Part shown: positions 35,122 through 46,614 of the stretch, one piece after another
Layout of the letters: every line of letters begins with the position of its first letter
How positions within the stretch are numbered: the first letter of the stretch is position 1
Source: Spirogloea muscicola
Lineage: Eukaryota; Streptophyta; Zygnematophyceae; Spirogloeales; Spirogloeaceae
Assembly (NCBI GenBank): GCA_009602725.1
Contig: WELB01000008.1
Location: 431,279-495,278, forward strand
DNA length: 64,000 nt
Reading direction: 5' to 3'
Made by a program: the position numbers and the translations under genes
The notes under the pieces: generated by a model
Seen by the model: the letters and a program-made list of their open reading frames with translations, nothing else
What the model was told of the DNA's origin: nothing
Databases searched by the model: none

Positions 35122-38100
35122 TGGACGGCGTCTGCGGAGGCGGTGATGGCGACGGCAAAGGCGGCGGAGGTGGTGGTGGGCGTGTGACAAGTGGAGCTGG
35201 TGGCGGGGGCGGTGGTGGCTGGAGCGTTGTCTTGATGGATGGCGAGCTCGGAGGCGGCGGCGGCTGTGACGTTCCAGCATTGGGCGGCGGCGGAGGTGGC
35301 GGAGGAGGCCGTGGCTGTGAAGGAGGCGGCGGCAGGAGCAGTGGAGCTGGTGACAGCTGTGTCAGCGGTGGCGGCGGCGGCGGGGAGGACGCAGAGAGGT
35401 CGGGTGGAGAAGGTGGGCCACACGGCGGGAATGGAGGTGGCGGGGAGAATGGCGGTGGTGACGGCGATGGAGGCGGAGGCGGAGGCGACGGTGGCGACGG
35501 CGGCGGAAGTGGACCAGATCCCGGCGGCGGCGAAGGCGGCGGCGACGGTGGCGGCGGCGGGGGGTTGGCAGGCTGTATCGTACTGGGCAGCGTGAAGTTG
35601 GCCGGCGACGACGGCACTGCGCCATCGTTGATCTTGGCCAGCGGGCCCACGATCACCGTGTTGAGGTACGTTGACGGCTCGCACTGCATGAAATTCTGGC
35701 GGCTCTGCACAAACCCGTCCTTAGCGTCTGGGCCCCCAATGATGGATCCGATAAGTACGTTCGGATTCGGGCCCTGCATGCAAAAAACGAGCACCATCAG
35801 AATCTGTCTTGATGGTCCCGAAACAGTGCACTTGACACCCACGCAGTGCAAATCTTTAGTATGTGTAGGTCACGATGGAGGTCTGCAAGCAGGTATAATT
35901 GTTTGCCTTGCTGTAGTAGAAATTGTTGAAGCCGTTGTTGCAGGAGAACTCCTCAGGGTCCTGGAAGATGCTCACAGTTGAGGCACCGCGGTGGTGGACC
36001 ATGGTGGGGTAGTTGGAACTGAATCCAACCATGTAGCTAAGCTTGAGCGGGTTGTTCCCAAGGACGTAATCCACCTGATGACAAACACACACACGCTTTA
36101 TTCATCATGGATGGAGCAGTAGCCTTGAGCACCAGCATTCTGTCCGTCAAGGCACGTCTTGAATGATGCAGATGGAGAAGACGCACATAGAGAAGATGGT
36201 CACCTGCGTCTTCGCAAAAGCAAGAATTTGGCCCGGTGAAAAGCTTCGGGTACCACACGTCAGGCTTTGACCCGCAGCTGCCAGGTAGTCGGCATAGATT
36301 GTAATGAGCATTGTGGCTGAGCCGGCATACTGCAAGTTGCTCCACTCCCGAACATAGATCAGCCCCGCTGCAGCAGCCATTGTCAGAGACAAGTCAAGAG
36401 ATGAAAATTTCCTCATGCATATGAATGAGTCTAAGGCCGGCTCACAGCCGGCACACAATATGCCCTTGTCCATGGACAACTTCTCCTACTAGCAGGACTG
36501 AGCTGCACATAGTTACTACAAGCTACCCTTCTCTGCAGCGCAGCTCATGATGAACAGCTCAGTTGACTATAACAAAGTCTGTTCGAGGGTTACCAGGCGT
36601 GCGTTGAACTTGCTGCCCAGTTGTAGCAGCCTGCATGACTGCGCAGACAAAGTCCTCGGCACGCAACCTGTACGTAGCTAAAGTGCTTTGAAATGCTGGA
36701 GCAGCCTTGTTCTGCAGCAATATCTGCAGCCACCAGTCCAGGGCCGAATCTGGCCTTGTGAGATCATTAGATTGATTGACAGCCCCCTCCATAGTACCTA
36801 GCTGATCTGCGCCATATATTTGCTGCACAGTGATGAAGCTTTAGCTAACATCCTTGATGCTGCAGACGACCTTTGTGAGGAGGATCTGAGCACCGGCCAT
36901 TTTGTCATCCCAAGAGAACTCCACTTTGCTCATTGTTGTACCACCAAAGCTGGCGGCATTGTCCATGCAGTACTGGAGGTACGTGTCCTTGCCGGTCGCC
37001 CACCACAGCCAAGCAGCGGCCCACAGTAGCTCATCCTGGTCAAAGGACAAGCTAACATTGAGCGTATGTATGCTGCAAGGCTGGCGCCCATGCTTGCACT
37101 TGACGTCAATCATGCCTTATCAATGAAAGTTTGTTTGACATCCTAGGAACAAGAGCGCAAGCATGCATACCTTATATCCTGAAAACGAATTGTAGAAGCC
37201 AGAGACGACACTGATGGACTGTGCATAGTCTCCGCGGAATGAATCACCGAAGGTGAAGAGCTGCTCCCAGCCAAAAGTCATTAGGACAATCAGTTTCGGC
37301 ACCCCTGCAAGAGGTCCACGAATCTCTGCTGCGTGATTGAAGATGGCCATTCTGCAGGATCAGTCTTATTCCGCCGCCGGCAAAAGCAAAAGGCAGAAGG
37401 CAAAAGGCAAAAGGCTAATTTCCAGCTAAGCAGTTTACCTGCTGAGCGTGGGCAGATAAGGTGCTTGCATACACTGGATCCGAAGACTGGAAAGCTATAG
37501 AGGCAGCGGCCATTGCTGCAGCTGTCTCCGCCGCAAGCTCTGTGCCAGCACTTGTTTGGTTGATCTGGTACGGAGTCCTGGGGGTCTTCATCTGCTCTGG
37601 TCGAGCCCAGCAGCTGTGATCGCTCTGTCCTTCACCAACCTGCACAAGTTGCAGCACTGGTGAGTAAGACTTACTTGACGCAGTTTACATGGCGTCAGGT
37701 ATGGCGCGGCAGAGAGTCAGATTCAAGATTTGGACTGTAGCGTGGTGAAAGGCGGGGGTGTACCTCCCCCCATAGTGTTGTGGGTGCTGAGTGGCACTTG
37801 AGGAAGTAGTCAGTGCCCCACCTAATGGCATCGAGCGCATACTGTGCATGGAAGCTAGTAGTCAGGTATCACATTGTAGCTCTGTAGCGGCTGCAGTTAT
37901 GGCCCTTGCATACAGAATTTGTCAGCTGAAAGGAGGTACCGTGCATTGATGAACAGACCTGGTCGACATCAATCAAATTCTAATGTGCAAACGACTATTT
38001 GCTGTTGCCATTGGGGGGCTGTCAAAATGCTCACGTCTAGTTGCCCTGCTTTTTGGAGCTGTTCTCTGTACTCGATGACATTGTAGGCAAGTGTCGTCAT

Positions 38101-38864
38101 GGAGAAAGCCATGGGGAAGTTGAACTTGACATTGTCACCTGAGTCGTAGTAACCGCCGACGAGATCAAGCTTCACATTGGCGCACAGGTCCAACGAAAGC
38201 GTCAGCATTGGACTCCAAGTAGCCTCAAGAGGGCGGCGACAACAAGACAGACAAAAGCTCGCAAGCACAGGGCGGGCTTCGGGCTTTGGCAGCAGATCAA
38301 AGCTGGTCACTCAACACTCTTCCTGTGACGCTGTGATAAATCGATATACTAAGGAAGCTGCATATAACTGTTTGCATTGCTGGCAAAGCCTCAAGATGCA
38401 GACTTTGCTGGATCACCTCGAACAACACCTAAACAAATTGTACAGGCCACTAGTCAGTGGCGCATACCATGCCCGGAGGAGCAAAGCCGTCGGTAAGCGC
38501 GCTGTCTCCTCGCCAGCCCATGCGTTGTGGACGGGGCGAACTCGGGCCGGGAAGTGGGCCCGACCGTTGGGCCTCCAGGAAAAGTATGCTCTTCTGCAGG
38601 ACGGTAACTCCGTAGTAATCTTAGCAACACCGGGTACTCGATTCCCTTGCCAGTCTAGCTCACATTACCAGTGACAGCGCAGAAAAGTCTAAAGCATTGC
38701 GTCAATGGTGCACCTTCACGGCACCAGCATCAAGGAGGTGGACTGTGGCTGGCCGGTCATACCTGCAGCGCGTCGGCATAGTCGAACTGAGCGCTAACTG
38801 AGTGCGCGGACGCGACCAGGAGCGCAAGCACGGCCCAACGCTGAGCTGACCCACTTGCCATCAT
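33871..38864 (-). CDS. Secreted GH9 endo-beta-1,4-glucanase with CBM49
   Basis: Predicted to cleave beta-1,4-glucans in the wall or matrix. ATG at 38864 opens a signal peptide ([17 protein letters not shown]). Minus-strand exons: 38864-38763, 38594-38468, about 38180-38035, 37841-37764, 37639-37439, 37260-37171, 37035-36871, about 36680-36594, 36367-36204, 36074-35874, 35774 to about 34950, about 34744-34301 and about 34195-33871. GH9 hallmarks: [31 protein letters not shown] (catalytic aspartates), [45 protein letters not shown] and CEPSTY (likely acid glutamate). A very long PPPSPP-type linker and a second His/Pro-rich linker precede a C-terminal CBM49 ([36 protein letters not shown]). The order matches plant class-C GH9. 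Exon 2 has a one-base frame discrepancy at a run of five A near 38580, probably an indel error. The start of the third exon is unclear. Confidence 0.9.
34774..34810. repeat. TGTTAC hexamer repeat
   Basis: About four imperfect copies of CTGTTA/CTGTCA hexamers between the two linker-coding exons of the GH9 gene. It probably lies in an intron. If read on the minus strand it would give Val-Thr repeats. Confidence 0.6.
34985..35575 (-). repeat. Proline-rich linker-coding low-complexity tract
   Basis: The minus strand encodes roughly 200 residues dominated by Pro and Ser ([10 protein letters not shown]-like), like hydroxyproline-rich extensin modules of green algal walls. It is part of the GH9 gene, between the catalytic domain and CBM49. 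Codon use is strongly biased to CCG/CCT/CCA and TCA, giving a GGC/GGT-rich plus strand. Such serine-proline tracts are known targets for hydroxylation and O-glycosylation. Confidence 0.75.
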
Positions 38865-39302
38865 TCCGCTCCTGCTATGGTGAATCTCAGTGGGCAAGTC
38901 AGCACGATGTAGTATCCCCAGCTGACGAGGAGGAACGCTTCCGCTTGTCGAGACGGCATGTGAGGTGTGATCTGACGAGAATGAAAAGTCGTTTAAGCAG
39001 AGGAGGGGATGCCGCACCCACCTGCAGCAGCTCCACCGAGCTGCGCCTCCTAGGCACCACCGGTGGCGAAGGGACGTCTCGGCCAGCTCCACAGCGGCGC
39101 GCCCACGAGTGCCAGCAGCAGCTAGTGGGCAGCCGGCTGAGGCAGCCAGCCCTTGGCTAAGCCTGGCCGAGTCCGACACGGCCCTTCGCCGTTGTGCTGC
39201 CCCCTACGCTGCTGGGAGTTCGCCGCAAGACGCCAAAGAAGGAGAAAATGAAGTAGCTGCTGATATATTAGAGCAGGGAATCCTTGATTGGGCTGCAGGC
39301 TT

Positions 39303-39336
<34 letters not shown>

Positions 39337-39950
39337 CTCGCTGTGATCCTGCTCTGAGCTAGCTCCTGTCTTTGTCGCCCTGCTGTCCGATCCTCCACTA
39401 GACTGTCACCACTCCTGGGAGCTTGACATCTATCTACTGGCTGGGTGGCCGGGCCGGGCCGGGCCAGGGGGGGAGGAGGGGGGGAGCCCGGTCCGGGCGC
39501 CCCCACCTCCCTCCTCCCCCCCTCCTCGCCGCGCCGACCGTTGCGCGGGCGTGACCGTTCCGCCGGCGCGCGACGACCGGTGCCGGTCGCTAGCCCGCTT
39601 GGGCCGGTCCTTGAGGACCGTCGGCGGTCTGACCGGACCGGGGGGGGGGGGTTGGTGCGCTGTTGACCGGCGCCGTTGACCGCGGGTCGCGCTCCCGCCA
39701 TCTATATTGAAACCGAAAAATTGGAAATGATTGAAATCGTGGTACACAGTCGGTGCCGCCCCCGCCCCCATCCCGATTCTGCTCCAAGGTAACGATGGCC
39801 TGCCTCCGTTGCCGCGACGTTCCGTTAGCGCCCGCCGACGGTCGGACGCGCTAACGTGCTACTTAATGTGATGAGCTGTTGTGCTCGCTTATAGCCCAGC
39901 GGCAGCCTCCCCGGACCTTCATCGTTTTGTGTATCCTGCGCTGTCCGGCG
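38865..39950. promoter_or_regulatory. Upstream region of GH9 with GGC tract and GACCG-rich block
   Basis: The region upstream of the GH9 start holds a pure (GGC)n tract at 39303-39336. At about 39420-39530 there is GGCCGGGCCGGG and poly-G/poly-C low complexity. A block at 39530-39690 is dense in GACCG and CGGTC. A 9-bp inverted repeat, CGTTAGCGC with GCGCTAACG, lies at 39823-39856. I see no coding gene in this stretch. Confidence 0.5.
39823..39856. repeat. Perfect 9-bp inverted repeat
   Basis: CGTTAGCGC at 39823-39831 and GCGCTAACG at 39848-39856 are perfect reverse complements. The 16-base spacer itself contains CCGAC and GTCGG. It sits at the left border of the repeat-rich block that begins near 39860, so it could mark an element end or a factor-binding palindrome. 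Confidence 0.6.
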
Positions 39951-39954
39951 CTTT

Positions 39955-40350
39955 CAGACCTTGTACATTCCTTTGGGCTGGCCTCTCCCAGACATTGCCG
40001 TACGTTGGAAGAGCTGTCTCGGCTCATTCTTGGAGTCAGAATGCGCGAAGGCTCACAACCTGGTCTGGCCCTTCGGACTATGTTCATTCTTTCTTCTGGG
40101 CTGGCCACTCACAGCCATCGCCCTCGACTGGAAGCGTCTTCCTTTCTTGTAGGCTGGCTTTTCACAACAACTCGCACCCTTTTGGAGAGCCATTTCATTC
40201 AGACGAGCTGCTGCTTCTTCTTCTCTTTCTCCTGACCTTGACGTGCGGCTGCCCATGTGTGGATGCACAGCTCCGCAAAGACCAGAAGCGCGGCCAGATT
40301 GAATGGTGGCTGCGAAAGGCCAGCCCAAAGAAATGGACAAGGAGTGAAGC
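39955..40350. repeat. Cluster of hairpin-repeat units
   Basis: Plus-strand units at about 39955-40015, 40075-40140 and 40150-40200, and a minus-strand unit at 40285-40350. The first carries CAGACCTTGTACATTCCTTT with GGGCTGGCCTCTCCCAG. The second has GGGCTGGCCACTCACAGCC. The inverted unit at 40285 includes GCGGCCAGATTGAATGGTGG and matches the units at 571 and 30978. Confidence 0.7.
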
Positions 40351-40519
40351 CGTTTGCAAGCCAGAGGGCTCGAGCAGGAGCAGCTACCGACGTTTCCATG
40401 CGGCTGTGAAAGCCAGCCGAGTGTATACAAAGAGAGTTCTGGAGTATCTCTGCGCACCCTTTGCGGAGCTGCAGACTGGATGCTCACTCAGCATCTCCTG
40501 TCAGCAGTCGTGAGTCAAT

Positions 40520-42063
40520 TGACCCGAAAGAAGGAAGTGCGATGCAGCTGCGCAGAGGCAGAGGTTGCTTCAAGTGCACAGAGGGCACGGCCTTGCAAAG
40601 CAAGCGTGTGGAATCTATGATCCAACAAGGAGAGATGTGGTCTTTAGCATGACACCTGGAAGCATGGAGAGTATTTTTCAAGTGGGCTGTGAAGCACGTT
40701 GTACTTGATGCCACAGGCTGCTGATGGTGTGCCTGTTGTGTTACATTCTACTGCATCGTTGCAGCAATCTGATAGAGCACTAGTCAAGGATGAGGCTTGG
40801 CTCCAAGATTGTGAATGATAGGGTCGAGACAAGATAAGCTGCAAAGACTAGGTAAGTTGGTGCTTGAAACCAAGACACCTTACCCCCCTCCCGAAGGCTC
40901 CACAAGTCAGAAGTCTAAGGCGAACATGCAGCGAGTAAGTGCCATAAGGATGGGAGCAGAAATCTGTGGAGCAGCTTGCACGTGCATACGTGCAGAGCAA
41001 GGTAGTTTCTTGACCAGTCGACTTTGACCAGAAGTTTTACAAAGAATTCCGGTACCTGCTCAAAGGTCAGCAGCTGGGAAAGCTGGATGCCCTGTCTCTC
41101 CAAAGGCCTCCTGAGTGCATTGTCAACGCAGAGCATTAAGGACTGCCTAGGGTGTTGGGAGAAATGCAGTAGTAGTCTGAGTGCCTAATGCTGCTATGCA
41201 CCAACGCTTGCAGCATGGAGCCTAGGACCTGCTTCACCTGCTGCTACACAGACTAGTCACCAGAAGGTAAGCCAAGTATATCAGCCACGAAATTGCAAGA
41301 GAGCTGGTAGTCCTGCCAAGTCAGCTGCAGTTCTTCAGCTTTTCTGGTCCATCCAATTATAGTATTAAGGCTATACAAGTTCCTCAGCACAAAAAGCGAA
41401 GAGGTCTCAAGCAGACCTCAATATTGGTGCTTGAGCTCTTGACATCAGACACAAATGAGAGGCTGCTGATATGATTAAGGTGCAAGACTATGTCTGGCAA
41501 CTCGACAGTCTGGCTTGTAGGGCTTGATCAATCATATAATCGCCTCAAATGCTAGCTTCCCTCGAGTCATCTCTGATACATTGTCAAGGGTATGCCTTAA
41601 GACGTACAATCTGGGGTTGCAGATACCCGAGGCTACATAGTTTGCCGCATCGATCTATACTAGTGCCGTCCTTCCCCATGGCTCCTAACACCTTCCTGGC
41701 TGCGCCGCGTACAGTCATTGCCCCTTTCTGGAGGAGCGTTATTCAAACCCCCCGGTGAAGATTAACAATACATGCATGTCACATGCTGCTGGCTGTTGCT
41801 CATTACTCGATGCACACTCAGTAGCTTCAGCATGAGATGCAGCATGAAGAGCACCGCCGTACTGAAACAGAAAGGGCAATATGAATCGTTTGCATCCACC
41901 ATGATAATGTGATGTCAGCGTCGTCTTGTATGTGTCACTTAATGCCATACTAATGAACATCCATCGCTGAGATCAATGAGATAGGATTGGACCGTAGCTA
42001 AAGAAGGCCTACAGAACACAGTGATTGTCCAGTGCTCTACCAAATGTTCATCTCGGTTTGAGA
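40520..42063. other. Intergenic region, nothing recognised
   Basis: AT-richer than the repeat blocks. No domain-bearing frame, LINE tail or hairpin unit is visible. It probably includes the 3' untranslated region of the starch synthase gene, which ends at 42064 on the minus strand. Confidence 0.55.
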
Positions 42064-45000
42064 CTACAACTCTACAAGCTGACGGTACAGGTGAATGTAA
42101 GCCTGGGCAGACTTTGACCAACTCCAGTCTTGCCTCATTGCCCTCGGGACCAACTCAGACTTCCACCAATCAGCTCCATCCTGGAAAGCCTGTATGGCCC
42201 TCTCAAGGGTCCTCACTAGAGCAGCACGGTCCTTGTCAACGAACGTGAACCCATTGAGCTCATGCTCAGGATGTGAGTGTTTATGGTGGGCAACGTCCTT
42301 GACGGTGTCTGCTAGCCCACCTGTCTCCCTCATAACAGGAATAGTCCCATACCTCAGGCTGATCATCTGCAGGCACTTCATTGTAATCAGAGATGCCCAT
42401 CTCCTCCTGACCATAAGCACATGCTAACATGGACGAGGCTTTGTTAAGACTTTAGGTCGCTCCGACGAGAGGGCAGACACAGATTTGGCTCCTGCATACT
42501 CTTGTGATGTGAGTCTGACCTGAGTGAGGCCACATGGTTAAAAAAAGGAAGGGATGACTATAATATCAGCTCCAGCGTACATCCTATGCGCCAGGGCCTC
42601 ATCATAACGCAATATCAATTTCCCATCCGTGCCACCCGCATAGACTGCGGCCAAGGCTTCATATTCAGCCTGTAAAAAACATACAGAATCTATGACCTTA
42701 CTCTCTGTGTACTCATTTCTCGCTCACAAAGTAATATCTAATGTATAGCATGGTCTTAAGACTAAATCTGGAGGATGCAAACTCCCCTACAAGAGCACAG
42801 CATCAGACGTACTTTAGTACTTTAAATTATCCCAAACCAGCTGGGCCAATTACGTTGTAGCAGGGTAATGTATCCAGGAAAGGAGTGCCACGAGTGCGGG
42901 CGTTGTGTGGGCGTTGACCTTGTGAAGGTGCTAATGGCTCGTAGCTGAAGCACTCTAAAGTGCTAAGTGCATGGATCAACACTTAACGTCCAAGCAATAA
43001 TTGATGTCCACGTGACTTACTTGAGTTGCTGGATTGTCAACATGACTTACCTGAGTTGCTGGATCAGGAGCACTGCCTAGTAGCACAAAGATTGTTTTCG
43101 AAGACTTTGCCACGTCCATAGCAGCCAATATGAGGGGAAGCCCTTTCTGCTCCGTCAGCCTTGAGATTACACATAGAACAGGCCTTCGTGTGTATTCATC
43201 AACATCATGAGGAAGGCCCAACTCTTGGAGCAACCTCCGCTTGCACTCCTCCTTCCCTGTCAGAGGTGTCAATGCATGACTCCGTCAAACGGTTGCCTTG
43301 TAAGGCACATGCACCACTTCACTTCAACAGAAGTTGTTGCCACATAAGTGTCACCCAATCCATGAAGGAGATGTGCAAAGTGCATCGGCAGCAATAGCTA
43401 GGGCTGGCAGCACCTTCTAGCCAATCGGCTCCGTATCGGGCTGGTATGAGGTCGTCAGTCTCGGGGTTCCACGTCTCATAGTCAAGGCCATTCAAGATGC
43501 CACAAAAGTTGCCCCTGTGCTCCCAAATGACTCCTTCGAGGCCCAGGCCATACAGAGGCTGGAGGACCTCATTGGCATACGTCGGGGAGACAGTCGTGAC
43601 CTTGTCTGCAAACACAATCCCACCCTGCCAGTGGCTCACCAAGTGAAGGACATAAGGACTCGGATCAGCTGAAAACAAGAACAGTAATCAAGAGCTCGTA
43701 CGGTAGGCATTGTGACATTGTGAAGGTGAAGAGGTCATTAAGCACGCAAGGCAGAAGGATTTGATGTGTATTTGTAGCATAGCTTCAAATGCAGGACATG
43801 AGACCCACATTAAGTATATCCAGGCCAAAGCATCAAGTAGACACAATTTGATTGTGATGGTAATCAGGCCCACCATCAGCAAGTTGATGTCGTGTTTGCC
43901 GGGGAAGAATCCTGGCCTGGAGTAGTCCACCATCTGAGTGAGTTGCGGGCTTCTCTCGGGACTGAGGCCAATGGTCTGCAGGCAGTCAGCGGACAGCACG
44001 CCTCGGTATGCGATGTTGTGGATGGTGAACATCACCCGGGGCTTCCACAACCCCCTCTGTCTGTATTCCTCCTTGAGCAGCGGGGCGATGGCCGCTGTCT
44101 GCCAGCATTCAAGATAGCCATAACCAATAATTCAGTGGTGTGGCCCAGACAGCAAGGCCAGAGAGAGCTACGATTAATTATATTACTTCCCTGAAGTAGT
44201 ACCCTCTTTCTGTGAGATCTATACTTGAAGCTTCCATATAGCAGCCACAGCAACAGAGGCAGCCATTGAGCAGACCTAGTTGACCTGCCAGTCATGGAGG
44301 TGGAGAACGTCCGGTTGCTTGCCGGACCAGAGCAGGAACTCAAGTGCAGCTCGACAGAAGAAGAGAAACCTGGCCCCGTCGTCCGCCTGGCCATAATAGT
44401 ACCCTCGCCAGAAGAACGCATTGCTGCTATGCGGCTCCACAAAGTAGACCGGAAGTCCGTCTACAAGGCCACTCCACACCAGCGTGGCAATGTCTGCTCC
44501 ATCCACACCACATCAACCTGACAGCCAACTCCCTCTTTCAGGCATCACGGCCGGTGTGGTTCTCGGAGGGACCTCAATGACTTGGCCTCCAATGCCACGC
44601 TTGAATAATCAACAATTTCAATTTGTCATTGGGGAATATGATCTGAGAAAAACCTTACACAGCTGACGGAGCTCCTCTACGCACTTGTAGTCAATGCAGT
44701 CATACTTGGCACGTTGATAGAGATTATTATGCCCAAGTATCTGGGCATACGCACAGACAGTGACCTCTTAGATCCAAGCAGCTGCAACTTCCATTTGTCC
44801 AATCAAGCCAAAGCTAGCTACACCTTGGACAATGGGACTCGGAGCTGATGCCAGATGCCTGAGCAAATCGATTGACTTGCTTACTTGGTGAGCCTTGGAA
44901 AGTGAAGTGACGACATCAGCAAGGCCTCCAACTTTGGCAACTGGAGCCATCTCAGAGGTGACGTGCACAATATGCAGCCCAGGCCGTCGCAAGAAGCCTA

Positions 45001-46614
45001 GCCTGTGGGTGAAGACAGATGTGATCGAGACGTCGTCCCACCACCGCACCTGGTGCCTCATGATGCCCTTAAGGCATGAGCAGAAGTCAGTCCTTACCCT
45101 CCTAGATCACTAATGTCTGCCACTGAATACACAAGTCTTCATGTGGCTAAAGGCAGCTGTGACCATGAATGAAGATCGTGGATCTCACCTGCTCAAAAAC
45201 CCGCAGGATCGAGAAGTCGCCCTGCCAAGCCAGGGTGCGGAGGGCCTCTCCCTGATGTCTCGTCAGAAAGCCGTTGGCTGTGAGGGCCTCAACCCTCAGC
45301 AGCAGGGAGCTCGCAAGGTGCCGGGCCGGCGGCAGAGCCGTCACCAGGCCTTCCCCGGGAAAGAGCTCAACTGCAACTCCCCAGTTCCTGCCCTCATTGT
45401 TGTCCCACCGCTCCTCGCCGTCCTCCATCTGGCCCTTCAACACCAGCTGGACCTCGAGATGCGTGGCCGATGATAGCCTGGACGCTGGCAGCCTCGCGCA
45501 GCCGACCCACACCTACAAAAGCGAGCAAGTAAGACTTCAAAGCTGCTATAAGTAAGGCAGTCCACTCTGTGGGCAGTTGGCAATGGACTGCAGAGCTGGC
45601 TTCAGTGCAGAGCTGCAACTGTTGTGACCCCAGCTCAAGTCTTGCTACTAGGAAGGCTGCAGAAAGCAAGACCCCACAAGACTGAGCCAGCACAGACGTG
45701 GACACACCTCTGGATCTCCTGCAGCCTGCTGCAGCTCGATATCCCTAGTGTCCTGCCAGCCCGAGTGGCCCATGTGGAGCCACAGCCGCTTGGCTGGCTG
45801 CAGGATCCTCCCGTGGCTACTGTAGACACACGCCAGCTGCACCACAGGTGCTGATCTGCTGGTTGACACTTGAGACTGTCAATAAGTCTTCTGCTAGTCT
45901 CGCCTACAGAAATGTGGTCGTAATGTCTCTCTGCTTCAGCTCTTATTGAACATTGTGCAACAGTGCTTGAAGGTGGAACATCTCGACAATGTCGTGCCAG
46001 CTGTGCCAGCTGACAGTAGCTGCTATTGTGCAGTACACGTTAGAGCTATTTGTCAAATTAATTTATCAATGCCTCACCGAAATGTCTGGCTGCCTGAAAA
46101 CGTATCAACAAAAGCCGTTTTTCTCACGCTTCTGACCTCATAGTGGGGCTGCTTGACACTGATGGACAGGGCTGGGTCTGTCTCCACCAGGACGTCGCCG
46201 TCCGCGCGCGACAGCAGCTGCCGGGCGCCCTGATCGCTGCCCTGGAAAGTGAAGGCAAGCTCCCGAAGGAGCAATCAGGGGCAGCTCCACTTCGCACCGA
46301 CTTCGCCAGCTCCCTGTGCTTCCCAGCAGGCAATAGCATGGCGGAAATACTGCTGCCCTGACGAGCAGCCCCTTCTGATGCTGCAGAAGGCGAACCTCGT
46401 CGAAGGTGGTGCAATGGAGGGGCCTCTGAGCGGCGCGCAGAGCCGGCCTCGCTGCAGGCCCGCCTGCAGCCCACTTGCGCCGGCCGGGCTGCGGTGCCGC
46501 TCGGAGGACGCGGGCGCTGCTGCGAGAGCTGCTCGGTGAGGCCTCGGAGCGGGAGGGGCACCGGGAGGCCCAGCTGCCAGAGCTGCTGACCGTAGGCTGG
46601 CACGCCGCGGCCAT
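42064..46614 (-). CDS. Soluble starch synthase III (CBM53 modules plus GT5)
   Basis: Plastid enzyme that extends alpha-1,4-glucan chains from ADP-glucose. A start at 46614 (GCCATGG) opens a Ser/Ala/Arg-rich transit-like peptide. CBM53-like modules lie in the 46.2-kb region (GDVLVETDPALSISVKQPHY), in 45855-45708 (QPAKRLWLHMGHSGWQDTR) and in 45512-45189 (VQLVLKGQMEDGEERWDNNE). The GT5 catalytic part spans exons 45067-44885 (SEMAPVAKVGGLADVV, ADP-glucose site), 44740-44659, 44493-44285 (LEFLLWSGKQPDVLHLHDWQ), 44098-43874, 43624-43414, 43256-43051 (VLCVISRLTEQKG), 42669-42520 and 42366-42064 (GTIPVMRETGGLADTV). Phases agree across all of these. Two oddities: a stop codon TAA stands where the conserved Glu of the EPCGLTQ motif should be (about 42540), and the donor at 43050 is duplicated 30 bases downstream. 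The exons between 46.6 and 45.9 kb are not fully resolved. Confidence 0.88.
43014..43066 (-). repeat. Duplicated 5' splice site, 30-base spacing
   Basis: On the minus strand the sequence CCAGCAACTCAGGTAAGTCA is followed 30 bases later by CCAGCAACTCAAGTAAGTCA. Both copies carry a consensus GTAAGT donor. The spacing is a multiple of three, so use of the second donor would add ten residues (VSHVDNPATQ) in frame to the starch synthase. Confidence 0.75.

Noticed and set aside
35121-35981. Glycine-rich plus-strand frame of about 285 codons
   Set aside because: It is the complement of the proline-rich linker of the GH9 gene. The minus-strand reading has GH9 homology on both sides, so the Gly-rich frame is a shadow.
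43014-43066. CRISPR-like or satellite repeat
   Set aside because: There are only two copies, at a splice junction, with no spacers. It is a local duplication.
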